In this document: positions 33,363 to 40,873 of the stretch, piece after piece
How positions within the stretch are numbered: the first letter of the stretch is position 1
How the letters are laid out: every line of letters starts with the position of its first letter
Assembly: GCF_003149515.1 (NCBI RefSeq)
Contig: NZ_CP029145.1
Coordinates: 1,736,001 to 1,800,000, forward strand
Reading direction: 5' to 3'
Length of the DNA: 64,000 nt
From: Hymenobacter nivis
GTDB taxonomy: Bacteria > Bacteroidota > Bacteroidia > Cytophagales > Hymenobacteraceae
The notes under the pieces: model-generated
Told to the model about the DNA's origin: nothing
Database searches by the model: none
The model's input: only the letters and a program-made list of their open reading frames with translations
Position numbers and translations under genes: made by a program

Positions 33363-33948
33363 CTTACTACCCTACAGGCTCTTGAAAAGACAACTAGACA
33401 CCGTTGAGAAAATCGCCTGGCCTGCGGCCCTCCTAGGCCTGGCGGCTAAGTGGGCCTTGGTGCCCGCCGGCAACTACTTGCTGCTGCTGGGGCTGGGAAC
33501 CCTGGGCGTGGTGTATTTTCTGCAGTCGTACTGGCCAGCCGCGTTCGCGGCGGGCGGGGAGCCACTCGACTCCTCCGCGCCCGCGCCGTTTCTGGACGAC
33601 TACCTGCGCAAGGTCACGAGCATCAGCGCCGCGGTTATGGTCATCGGCATCTTGTTCAAGCTGATGAACTGGAGCAACGGCAACACCATGCTCGTGGTGG
33701 GCGTGGCCACAATGGCGTTGGTGGTGGTGATAGCAGCATTTAGGCGACGCTTAAACCGGTTCGCCGTGGCCATTGCGGCGCTGGGTGGCTTAGCGCTGTA
33801 CGTACCTTCCGAAACCCTGATTCGGCAGTTTCACCGCGACGACCCAGGGCTCGTGGAAAAGCTGGTGTACCAGCTCCACCACCCGCGCGACCGCGCCGCG
33901 GCGGCCGACGTGCAGCAGTATTTGCAACAGAAACGGAGCCCCAGGTAG
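33352..33948 (+). CDS. Four-helix membrane protein with a GldL-like transmembrane motif
   Basis: Up to 198 residues from a TTG at 33352 that overlaps the VWA gene; a TTG at 33382 is an alternative. About four hydrophobic helices are seen. ISAAVMVIGILFKLMNWSNG followed by NTMLVVG closely resembles the paired-helix region of the gliding-motility/T9SS motor protein GldL (GALFKxxHWPGA type), but the GldL cytoplasmic tail is absent. The last 45 residues are polar. The translational overlap suggests it works with the VWA protein. Whether it is related to the T9SS motor is inference. Confidence 0.6.
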   Translation: MANNLLPYRLLKRQLDTVEKIAWPAALLGLAAKWALVPAGNYLLLLGLGTLGVVYFLQSYWPAAFAAGGEPLDSSAPAPFLDDYLRKVTSISAAVMVIGILFKLMNWSNGNTMLVVGVATMALVVVIAAFRRRLNRFAVAIAALGGLALYVPSETLIRQFHRDDPGLVEKLVYQLHHPRDRAAAADVQQYLQQKRSPR

Positions 33949-34016
33949 GGAATTCCGGGCCGCATTTTCGGGGCGGGCCCCACGCCCCAGCGGCTGCACT
34001 ACCCCGTTGCTTACCG

Positions 34017-34379
34017 TCATGCGGGCGCAACCGCTGTCTTCACCCCGGTCACCCACAGCTCGTTGCTTTCCAGCTGTTCGGTCATCATCGGCAGGAATAG
34101 CTTGAGGTTATTGGCGTACACCCCCGGCGAGTGCCAGAGCAACTGGAGCTTCTCGCGGGCCTGTTCGTTGATGAACAACTTCCCCTTGGCGGTGAGCAGC
34201 AGCATGGCCACGTCGCCGCTGTGCTCCGTCACCACGAACAGAAATTCATCCCGGTCCCGTATCATGCCGGCCCGCCAGTACGCCAAGTGTTCTTCCAGCT
34301 CGTATTTGTAGAGCGCGTAGCTCATGTCGCCGTTTAAGACCAGCGCTTTATGCAGCCTGCTTTGAATAACTTTTTTCAT
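34017..34379 (-). CDS. Hypothetical protein, 120 residues
   Basis: A compact, mostly soluble protein starting MKKVIQSRLHKALVLNGDMS, with LAYWRAGMIRDRDEFLFVVT and GKLFINEQAREKLQLLWHSP. No signal peptide or known motif is visible. Its length, amino-acid balance and own upstream region support a real gene. It is divergent from the sigma-factor gene across 354 bp. Confidence 0.6.
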   Translation of the reverse strand: MKKVIQSRLHKALVLNGDMSYALYKYELEEHLAYWRAGMIRDRDEFLFVVTEHSGDVAMLLLTAKGKLFINEQAREKLQLLWHSPGVYANNLKLFLPMMTEQLESNELWVTGVKTAVAPA

Positions 34380-34733
34380 TATTTGTCGCCTGCCAGTAGC
34401 GGTTGGTACTAATTATTTTGTAGCGTATAAATCTGTAAAAACAGCGCTTTATCAGCGGATTATCTCAGCTATCTTAGGCCGTTAACTTCAAAATCGGCTA
34501 GGGCTGCTCTTAAAGTGACGCATCAAAGTTTCCGGCTTACCTGTGGCGAATAATTTGAAGGATATCCTTTTGCTGAGCGCAAATTAGCTTGCTACCCGCT
34601 ACCAGTAAGCGAAAAACCGGGTAGCGGCCCGAATATAGCCGGTTATGCCAGCCAGGCCCCTTCGGCCCATTAAACCTCGTGGCCCCTCCGGCGTCCAACT
34701 ACCACTTTACCGCTCAGCCCCCGGCCTCCCCGT
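34380..34733. promoter_or_regulatory. Divergent intergenic region
   Basis: The region is AT-richer next to the hypothetical gene (34380-34560) and GC-rich towards the sigma gene. It must hold the promoters of both genes. I see no convincing -33/-7 pair and no RNA structure. Confidence 0.3.
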
Positions 34734-35279
34734 TTGGAAGACCACGAAATTCTCCTCAAGTTCCAGGACCCCGCCAGTCGCAATTTGGCGTTTAACCAGC
34801 TGGTGCTCAAGTACCAGCGGAAGGTGTATTGGCATGTGCGCAAGATGGTGGTGGACCATAACGACGCCGATGACCTCACCCAGGACGTGTTCGTGAAGGT
34901 GTGGAAGCACCTGGAAAATTTCCGCCAGGACGCCCAGCTCTTCACCTGGATTTACCGCATCGCCACCAACGAGTGCCTGGGTTTTTTGAGCAGCAAGCGC
35001 CGCAAGTTCCTGCTGCCGCTGAACGACGTGGGCGCCGAGCTGGCCGAAAAACTGGAGGCCGACCCAGCCCTGGCCGGCGACGAAATCGAGCTAACCTTAC
35101 AAAAAGCCATTCTGCAACTTCCTGATAAACAGCGCCTCGTGTTCAACCTGCGCTACTACGACGAAATGCCCTACGAGCAGATGGCCCAGGTGACCGGTAC
35201 CAGCGTGGGGGCCCTGAAAGCGAGCTACCACCACGCCGTGAAAAAGGTAGAGGATTACGTGACCCGCGCCAGTGGCTGA
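34734..35279 (+). CDS. RNA polymerase sigma factor, ECF subfamily
   Basis: A 181-residue sigma-70 family protein starting at TTG 34734. Region 2 (about 20-85) has YQRKVYWHVRKMV, DADDLTQDVFVKVWKHLENF and FTWIYRIATNECLGFL. Region 4 (about 120-175) has LQLPDKQRLVFNLRYYDEMP and the helix-turn-helix around QVTGTSVGALKASYHHAVKK. It directs transcription of a small regulon, probably including its own operon. The two downstream genes are a one-helix membrane protein and a Spy-like protein, a typical stress-response set-up. Confidence 0.93.
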   Translation: MEDHEILLKFQDPASRNLAFNQLVLKYQRKVYWHVRKMVVDHNDADDLTQDVFVKVWKHLENFRQDAQLFTWIYRIATNECLGFLSSKRRKFLLPLNDVGAELAEKLEADPALAGDEIELTLQKAILQLPDKQRLVFNLRYYDEMPYEQMAQVTGTSVGALKASYHHAVKKVEDYVTRASG

Positions 35280-35346
35280 GTGGCCACTACGCAAGATTTT
35301 TTCGGGACTAGATTAAACTTTGCTGAGCCTTGTTCATCCAACCGCC

Positions 35347-35823
35347 ATGAAAACTGCTTTCAAGCTTGACGCGCATCCCCGGCGGCCCCTGCCGCCGCTG
35401 AGCGCGCCGCCGGCGCACTACTTCGAACAGCTGCCCACCCGCGTGATGGCGCGCCGCTCGGTTCAGCCCCGCGCCCTGGCGGGCAGCGCGGCCTGGTGGG
35501 CGCTGCTACCCGGGGCCCTGCGCACCGGCCTGGCCGCGGTGGCCGTGCTGGGCGGGTTTGCGGGGTCGTTTTGGCTGAGCGGCCTGGGCAGTGTGGAGGC
35601 CCCGGCAGTGAGCACCCGCGCCGCCACGGCCGCCCTCGACGCCGTGCCCCAAACCGAGCTGGTAGCCTACCTGCTGCGCCCCAGCGCCCACTTGGATGCT
35701 ACCGATATGGCCCACTTGGTGGCGGCCCGGCCCGGCATGGCTGCCACCTTTTTACAGCCTTCCACGGCCGAACTCAACGAAGCCCTCGACGCGCAAGCGA
35801 CCGAAGACGTCCGATACTTATAG
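35347..35823 (+). CDS. Single-pass membrane protein, candidate anti-sigma factor
   Basis: A 158-residue protein starting at ATG 35347. The N-terminal 45 residues are cytoplasmic, Pro-rich and basic (PRRPLPPLSAPPAHYFEQLP), followed by one transmembrane helix (TGLAAVAVLGGFAGSFWL) and an 80-residue outer part. EQLPTRVMAR resembles the short helix found in many Bacteroidota anti-sigma-like proteins. It lacks the zinc HxxxCxxC motif. Position between an ECF sigma gene and a Spy-like gene suggests it holds the sigma factor at the membrane (inference). Confidence 0.6.
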   Translation: MKTAFKLDAHPRRPLPPLSAPPAHYFEQLPTRVMARRSVQPRALAGSAAWWALLPGALRTGLAAVAVLGGFAGSFWLSGLGSVEAPAVSTRAATAALDAVPQTELVAYLLRPSAHLDATDMAHLVAARPGMAATFLQPSTAELNEALDAQATEDVRYL

Positions 35824-35839
35824 CCTTTTGTTTTTGCTG

Positions 35840-36358
35840 ATGAACCTGCTTGCTTCCTTCTTTTCTGCCCTGCGCGCGCCGCGCCGGCTAGCTTTAGCCG
35901 GGGCCCTGCTGCTGGCCGCTGGCGGCCAAGCCCGGGCCCAGGCCCCCAGCCAGCAGCTGCGCGCCGCCAAAACCGAGCGCCTGAGCCAGCTAGACAACGC
36001 CCGCATCGCCTTCTTTACCAGCCGCTTGTCGCTGACGCAAGACCAGGCCCAGCGCTTCTGGCCGCTCTACACCGAATTTATTACCCGCCGCCGCGAGCTG
36101 AACCGCACCGGCCGGCCGCTCAAGCGTGAGCAGATTGAGGCCCTTACCGACCCGCAGATTCGCGAGCACCTGGCCCAAATCTACATCACCCGGCAGCAGG
36201 AGTTGAACCTGGAAAAGGAGTATTTCAACAGGTTCCAGAAGGTGCTTTCGCTGCGGCAGGTGGCTCAGCTACTGGCTGCCGAGCGCGACTTCACCAAGGA
36301 GGTTATCCGGCGCGTGGCAGCTACCCCCGGGGCCCCGGCGCCGGGCGCACCGGAGTAA
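35840..36358 (+). CDS. Periplasmic helical protein, Spy/CpxP/CnrX-like
   Basis: A 172-residue protein starting at ATG 35840, 17 bp after the previous stop. The signal peptide ends near ARAQA. The mature part is almost entirely helical, with RIAFFTSRLSLTQDQAQRFW and a long charged helix pair (RRELNRTGRPLKREQIEAL, QQELNLEKEYFNRFQKVLSL), the layout of the LTxxQ-containing periplasmic chaperone/sensor proteins. Likely roles are a periplasmic stress sensor or chaperone coupled to the sigma/anti-sigma pair. A Pro/Ala-rich tail ends the protein. Confidence 0.72.
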   Translation: MNLLASFFSALRAPRRLALAGALLLAAGGQARAQAPSQQLRAAKTERLSQLDNARIAFFTSRLSLTQDQAQRFWPLYTEFITRRRELNRTGRPLKREQIEALTDPQIREHLAQIYITRQQELNLEKEYFNRFQKVLSLRQVAQLLAAERDFTKEVIRRVAATPGAPAPGAPE

Positions 36359-36526
36359 GTTTTCCCGCACCACTTTGCTCTGAGACGCCCCTGCTTGCTG
36401 GGGCCGCTGCGCCCCGCAGTGGCCCCTTTATTTTTGCCAAATAATCTAAACGGGCCGGCGGCGGTTACCATGCTTGGCCGTTGCGAGAGCGCGGCGTCAA
36501 CCAGCTACCTACCCAGTGCGGAACCC

Positions 36527-36571
36527 CAAAAATCCGTTAAATCCGTCAATAATCCGTTAAATCTGTGGTCC
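36527..36571 (+). repeat. AATCCG-type repeat that supplies a start codon
   Basis: The stretch holds three AATCCG words and ends ATCCGTTAAATCTGTGGTCC. The same arrangement occurs at 62571-62596. The GTG within TCTGTGG is the start codon of the aminotransferase gene. Confidence 0.7.
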
Positions 36572-37764
36572 TTACTCCCCGCCAGCTTTTCCTGAAACAC
36601 CAGGCCCAAACCTCTGATTTCCCGCTGCTGCTGGAAATTGAGCGGGCTGAGGGCGTGTACATGTACACGCCCGAAGGCCGCCCGATTCTCGACCTGATTT
36701 CGGGCATTGGGGTGAGCAACGTGGGCCACCGCCACCCGCGGGTGCTGGCCGCCATCCACGCCCAGCTCGATAAATACCTGCACCTGATGGTGTATGGCGA
36801 GCTGGTGCAGGCCGTGCCCGCCCAACTGGCCGAGGCCCTGCACCGCACCCTGCCCGCGCACCTCGATTCGGTGTACTTCACCAACTCCGGCACCGAGGCC
36901 ATCGAAGGGGCCCTGAAGCTGGCCAAGCGCCACACCGGCCGCACCGAGTTGATTTCCTGCCTGAACGCCTACCACGGCTCCACGCACGGGGCGCTGTCCA
37001 TCACCGGCTCCGAAGATTTCAAGAACAGCTACCGCCCGCTGCTGCCCGACGTGCGCCACCTCCGCCACAACAATTTTACCGATTTGGCCCTGATTACCGG
37101 GCGCACAGCGGCCGTCGTCATCGAAACCGTGCAGGGCGAAGCTGGCGTGCGCCTGCCCACGCCCTACTACCTGCCAGCCCTGCGCCGCCGCTGCCGGGAA
37201 GTCGGGGCCCTGCTCATCCTCGACGAAATTCAGTGCGGCTACGGGCGCACGGGCACCATGTGGGCCTTCGAGCAGTACGGCATCGAGCCCGACATTCTGG
37301 TGTGTGCCAAGGGCATGGGCGGCGGCATGCCCATCGGGGCCTTTATTTCCACGACGGAAATTATGAGCGGCTTCAAAACCAACCCTATCCTGGGGCACTG
37401 CACTACCTTCGGGGGCCATCCTGTGAGTTGCGCGGCAGCCCTGGCCACGCTCCAAGTCATGCAGGACGAAAACCTGGCCGCCGGCGTCGCCGAAAAAGCG
37501 GCGCGGTTTCGGGCGCAGCTGCGGCACCCGTCAATCCGGGCGGTGCGCAGCAGCGGCCTACTGATGGCGGTGGAATTCGACTCCTTCGACGTGCTCAAGC
37601 CCATCATCGACAGGGCCCTGGCGCACGAGGGCATCCTCACCGACTGGTTCCTGTTCTGCGACAACTCGCTGCGCTTGGCTCCGCCCCTGGTCATCACCAA
37701 CGAGGAAATTGACGCTGCCTGCGCGGGCCTGCTGCGGGCCATTGACTACGTGGCGGGCGGGTAG
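36565..37764 (+). CDS. PLP-dependent class III aminotransferase
   Basis: A 399-residue cytoplasmic aminotransferase from GTG 36565; LTPRQLFLKHQAQTSDFPLL is the usual N-terminus of Bacteroidota homologues, so this start is favoured. PLP-binding features are SGTEAIEGALKLAKRH, the Asp of LLILDEIQCGYGRTG (D220) and the Schiff-base Lys K249 in LVCAKGMGGGMPIGAF. GHCTTFGGHPVSCAAALA is the family C-terminal motif. Relatives include acetylornithine/ornithine and 4-aminobutyrate aminotransferases; the exact substrate is not evident. Confidence 0.9.
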   Translation: MVLTPRQLFLKHQAQTSDFPLLLEIERAEGVYMYTPEGRPILDLISGIGVSNVGHRHPRVLAAIHAQLDKYLHLMVYGELVQAVPAQLAEALHRTLPAHLDSVYFTNSGTEAIEGALKLAKRHTGRTELISCLNAYHGSTHGALSITGSEDFKNSYRPLLPDVRHLRHNNFTDLALITGRTAAVVIETVQGEAGVRLPTPYYLPALRRRCREVGALLILDEIQCGYGRTGTMWAFEQYGIEPDILVCAKGMGGGMPIGAFISTTEIMSGFKTNPILGHCTTFGGHPVSCAAALATLQVMQDENLAAGVAEKAARFRAQLRHPSIRAVRSSGLLMAVEFDSFDVLKPIIDRALAHEGILTDWFLFCDNSLRLAPPLVITNEEIDAACAGLLRAIDYVAGG

Positions 37765-37781
37765 TGACCTACTAAAGGAAT

Positions 37782-37863
37782 GTCATGCTGAACGCAGTGA
37801 AGCATCTCTATCGCAGCAGTAATTAATTACGCGGGAGAGACGCTTCACTGCGTTCAGCATGAC
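37782..37863. repeat. Family A palindromic repeat
   Basis: The arms 37782-37809 and 37836-37863 are complementary over 28 bp (GTCATGCTGAACGCAGTGAA plus GCATCTCT) with one mismatch and an AT-rich loop (GCAGCAGTAATTAATTACGC). It separates the converging aminotransferase and response-regulator genes. Confidence 0.88.
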
Positions 37864-37879
37864 CGTTTTTCGAACTGTC

Positions 37880-38614
37880 CTACAGCACGCCCTTATCCGT
37901 CATTTGCCTAATAGTTTCGCGGTAATTAATGCCGACGGGCACTTCCATGCCATTCACAATTTCGATGGTGTTGCCGTGGATGGCTTTGATGGCCATTTTC
38001 TGCACGAGGTAGGAGCGGTTGACGCGCAGGAAATCGGCGGGGTCGAGCAGGGCGGCCATTTTGGTCATGGTCATGTGCGCGACGACGACCTCGGCTTTCG
38101 TATAGATTTTGAGGTAGTCCTTCATGCCCTCCACGAACAACACGTCGGCAACGGACACGCGCCGGAACTTCTTGTTTTCCTTGATGAGCAGCAAACGCTG
38201 GCGTTCGGGAGGGCCCGGCGGCGGCTCGGGGGCCCCGGCGGGCACCAGCTGCTTGCGCGCCTTGCCAATGGCCTTGGCGAACCGCTCGAAGGTGATGGGC
38301 TTGAGCAGGAAATCCACCGCGTCGTGCTCGAAGCCCTGCACGGCATACTCGGAGTAGGCGGTGGTGAAGATGACGGCCGGCCGCCAGCCCGTAAACGTGT
38401 TCAGGAACTCCAAGCCGTTCATTTCCGGCATGTTCACATCGAGCAGGATGAGGTCGGGGCGCAGGGCTTCTACCCGGCCCAGGGCCTCTACGGCGTTATC
38501 GAACGTTGCCAGCAGCTCCACGAAGCCGAGGCGGCTGAGGTACTTCTGGAGCAGCTCCTGGGCCAGGGGCTCGTCGTCGATGAGGACGCAGGTTAGCCGG
38601 TTTGCGGGGGCCAT
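37880..38614 (-). CDS. LytTR-family response regulator
   Basis: A 244-residue regulator with an N-terminal receiver domain (CVLIDDEPLAQELL; phosphorylated Asp D59 in LILLDVNMPEMNG; Thr in FTTAYSEYA; Lys in FLLKPITFERF). The C-terminal LytTR DNA-binding domain covers about 140-244 (FLRVNRSYLVQKMAIKAIHG). It overlaps the 3' end of the LytS-type kinase gene by 22 bp, so the pair was translated together. Because the kinase is now split, the regulator may be unphosphorylated or driven by another kinase. Confidence 0.93.
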   Translation of the reverse strand: MAPANRLTCVLIDDEPLAQELLQKYLSRLGFVELLATFDNAVEALGRVEALRPDLILLDVNMPEMNGLEFLNTFTGWRPAVIFTTAYSEYAVQGFEHDAVDFLLKPITFERFAKAIGKARKQLVPAGAPEPPPGPPERQRLLLIKENKKFRRVSVADVLFVEGMKDYLKIYTKAEVVVAHMTMTKMAALLDPADFLRVNRSYLVQKMAIKAIHGNTIEIVNGMEVPVGINYRETIRQMTDKGVL

Positions 38615-39247
38615 AGGCGGAGCAGGATGTCGAATTGGGTGGCGGTGTGGCTGGTTTGCAGCGCGTAGGCGCCGGGGTACAGGATGTCGAGCCGGCGGCG
38701 GGTGTTGCGCGTGCCGATGCCCTCGTGGATATCCGCGCCCGCCTGCGCCGGCCGGGCGTTGGCCACCGCGAAGCAGAACGCGCCCCGCTCGTCGCGGTAG
38801 GCCCGGATGCGCACCCAGGCGTCGTGGCGCAATTTATCGACGCCGTGCTTCACGGCGTTCTCCACGAAGTTGATGAGCAGCAGCGGCGGGATGCGCTGGG
38901 GCCCCAAATCGGGCGCAATGTCCAGCTCCACGGCCAGCCGCCGCCGGTGCCGAATCTGCTGGATTTCGATGTAGTTCTGGATGAATGCCAGTTCTTTAGC
39001 TACGTCTACTTCGGTGGTGGCGGCGTCGTACAGCGCGTAGCGCATCATGTCGGAGAGCGACACGACGATGAATGCCGCCGTCTTGTCCTTGTCCTCAATC
39101 AGCGAGTACACGCTGTTCAGGGTATTGAATAGAAAGTGCGGATTGATTTGCGCCCGTAGGAATTCCAGCTCCAGCTTGAGGTTGTCTTTTTCGAGGGCCA
39201 AACTGCGCAGGCGCGACTGGGCAGCCCAGCGCCCCAACTTGATAATA
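38593..39247 (-). pseudogene. LytS-type histidine kinase, C-terminal catalytic part (separated by IS)
   Basis: This frame encodes the His_kinase and ATPase part of a YpdA/LytS-family sensor: the phospho-acceptor region LRAQINPHFLFNTLNSVYSL, INFVENAVKHGVDK (N box) and EGIGTRNTRRRLDILYPG (G box). It could be translated from a TTG at 39237 as a soluble 214-residue protein. Upstream the frame runs into the IS terminal repeat. When the IS and one TA copy are removed, it joins in frame with the membrane part at 40260-40737, giving a kinase of about 376 residues. Confidence 0.88.
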
Positions 39248-39305
39248 AAGCTAATTCGGAAGTGTGTGTTAAGTTACTGCCCGTAGGCGAGGCGTAAATT
39301 TGGCT

Positions 39306-39809
39306 ATGGATTACCTGAGTTTGCGCGAGCGGCCCCGCCAGTTTCTGGCCCTGACCAGCCTGCGAGCGGCGGAGTTTGACGACTTGCTGACCGACTTTGC
39401 CCCGGCCTGGGAGCGCCACCACCGCTACCACACCCTGGAAGGAACCCAACGGGCGTTCCCCGCCCACCGCGAGCGGGCCAACGCCGTGCTGGCGGGCAGC
39501 GATATAAAGCTCTTTTTTCTGCTCACCTACCTCAAAAGCAACGCCTTGCAAGAGCACCAGGCCGCCAGCTTTGGCATTTCGCAAGCGCGCGTCAGCCACT
39601 TGGCTACCGCCCTGCTGGGCGTGCTCAACCAGGTGCTGGCCCGGCGCGGGCTGCTGCCCGTGCGCGACGGCGGCGAGTTGGCTCAGCGCCTGGCTAACCA
39701 CCCGGAGCCGGTCTTTGCCTACGACGGGGTCGAGCGGGGCGTACCACGTAACACGGACCGGGAGGCCCAGGCCGAGGAGTACAGCGCCAAAAAAAAGCGC
39801 ACCGCGTAA
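39306..39809 (+). CDS. IS5-like transposase, upstream frame (HTH and first Asp)
   Basis: A 167-residue product starting MDYLSLRERPRQFLALTSLR. It has a helix-turn-helix region (LQEHQAASFGISQARVSHLA) and the first catalytic Asp in FAYDGVERGV. It ends EEYSAKKKRTA just after a run of eight A (39789-39796). The heptamer A-AAA-AAG at 39791-39797 is in the correct frame for -1 slippage, which would join it to the next frame as YSAKKK-AHRVKNM, the expected continuous IS5-family sequence. Confidence 0.85.
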   Translation: MDYLSLRERPRQFLALTSLRAAEFDDLLTDFAPAWERHHRYHTLEGTQRAFPAHRERANAVLAGSDIKLFFLLTYLKSNALQEHQAASFGISQARVSHLATALLGVLNQVLARRGLLPVRDGGELAQRLANHPEPVFAYDGVERGVPRNTDREAQAEEYSAKKKRTA

Positions 39810-39814
39810 AAAAC

Positions 39815-40255
39815 ATGACCTTATGCGATTCCACGCAGTACGTGCATTTTCTCTCGGCTACGGAAAGCGGGCGAGCGCACGACAAAAAACTGGCCGACGA
39901 GTACGCGCTGCACCTACCGGCGGGCTGCGTGTTACGGCAGGATTTGGGCTTGCTGGGCCACGCCCCGACCGGGGTCGTGGTGGAGATGCCCCACAAGAAG
40001 CCGCCGAAGCGGGAGTTGACGTTTGCCCAAAAGCTGTATAACCAGTTGCTGAGTCCGTTGCGCGTCGTTATCGAACACGCGCACAGCGGTATCAAGCGCC
40101 TGCACATGGTGCAGGGCACTATCCGCTTGCGCGGCGAATGGGTGCGCGATACGGTCATGGTCGTGGCCTGTGGGCTGCACAACCTGCGCGTGCGCAGCCC
40201 GCACCGCGCCCATCGCGCACCTGTCCACGCGAAACTCGCTAACTACGCCGAATAA
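39815..40255 (+). CDS. IS5-like transposase, downstream frame (catalytic Asp/Glu part)
   Basis: The -1 frame relative to the upstream gene. The first ATG is at 39815, but the protein-like sequence begins earlier (KKAHRVKN), so it is probably made as a fusion by frameshifting. It carries ATESGRAHDKKLADEYALHL, the second catalytic Asp in LRQDLGLLG and the catalytic Glu in RVVIEHAHSGIKRLHMVQG. The fused product would be about 315 residues, a normal length for an IS5-group transposase. Confidence 0.82.
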   Translation: MTLCDSTQYVHFLSATESGRAHDKKLADEYALHLPAGCVLRQDLGLLGHAPTGVVVEMPHKKPPKRELTFAQKLYNQLLSPLRVVIEHAHSGIKRLHMVQGTIRLRGEWVRDTVMVVACGLHNLRVRSPHRAHRAPVHAKLANYAE

Positions 40256-40259
40256 GCTT

Positions 40260-40737
40260 TAATGACTGGAATAAACAAGCCAATGTTCAACTGTAAGAAG
40301 TGCAGGTAGAAGGCATTCTTGTTAAGCAGAAACGTCCAGGGGCCCCTCTCAGAAATACCTTTTACAATGTTGTGAAAATATACCGGTAAGCCCGGTACGG
40401 TATCGTTAATATAGTTATACAAATAATAAGAAACCAAGTCATAACTCACTATTGCGAGACCTAATGTCATGATTACTAGCAACAGTTTCAGCAGATGAGA
40501 GTACGCACGACGGATGAGGTGCAACGTAACGTAAAATGACCCGGCGATGACCCCCCATTTGCTTAGGGCGATTAGAAGTGTACTGCGGGGATGCTCGTCG
40601 CCGGTAAACCAACTGCTTTGGTAGAAAAACAAGCAGTACAGCGCTGCCCAGAAGGCAACATGCAACAGCACAGTGGTACGCCGGCTGGCATTAATGCCCA
40701 GTAGAAGGTTTGCAAAACCCGCCGATATTTTCGACAT
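40260..40737 (-). pseudogene. LytS-type histidine kinase, N-terminal membrane part (separated by IS)
   Basis: From ATG 40737 (MSKISAGFANLLLGINASRR) this encodes four hydrophobic helices, including TVLLHVAFWAALYCLFFYQS and LLLVIMTLGLAIVSYDLVSY, and ends FLQLNIGLFIPVIKA at the IS border. This is the usual sensor part of YpdA/LytS-family kinases in Bacteroidota. A few IS-encoded residues follow before a stop, so any product lacks the kinase domain. The outer-membrane receptor gene lies upstream on the same strand. Confidence 0.82.
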
Positions 40738-40873
40738 CGAGAATAAGCTAACGAAACGCCCAAACTGTTGCTGGCCGTGGCTATTCGTTGGAGAAATAAT
40801 ACTAGAGGGGCGGCGCGGGGCCTCCGCTAAAGTAATCCCATTTTCACCAGCCCCCCCAATCAGGGCCCCCAGC

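Larger units (their letters stand above)
39248..40259 (+). mobile_element. IS5-like insertion sequence with two overlapping-frame genes
   Basis: Terminal inverted repeats AAGCTAATTCGG (39248-39259) and CCGAATAAGCTT (40248-40259) match at 11 of 12 positions. TA flanks both ends (39246-39247, 40260-40261) and is the likely target duplication, supported by perfect restoration of the kinase frame on removal. The element is 1012 bp and codes on the strand opposite to the interrupted gene. Confidence 0.85.
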
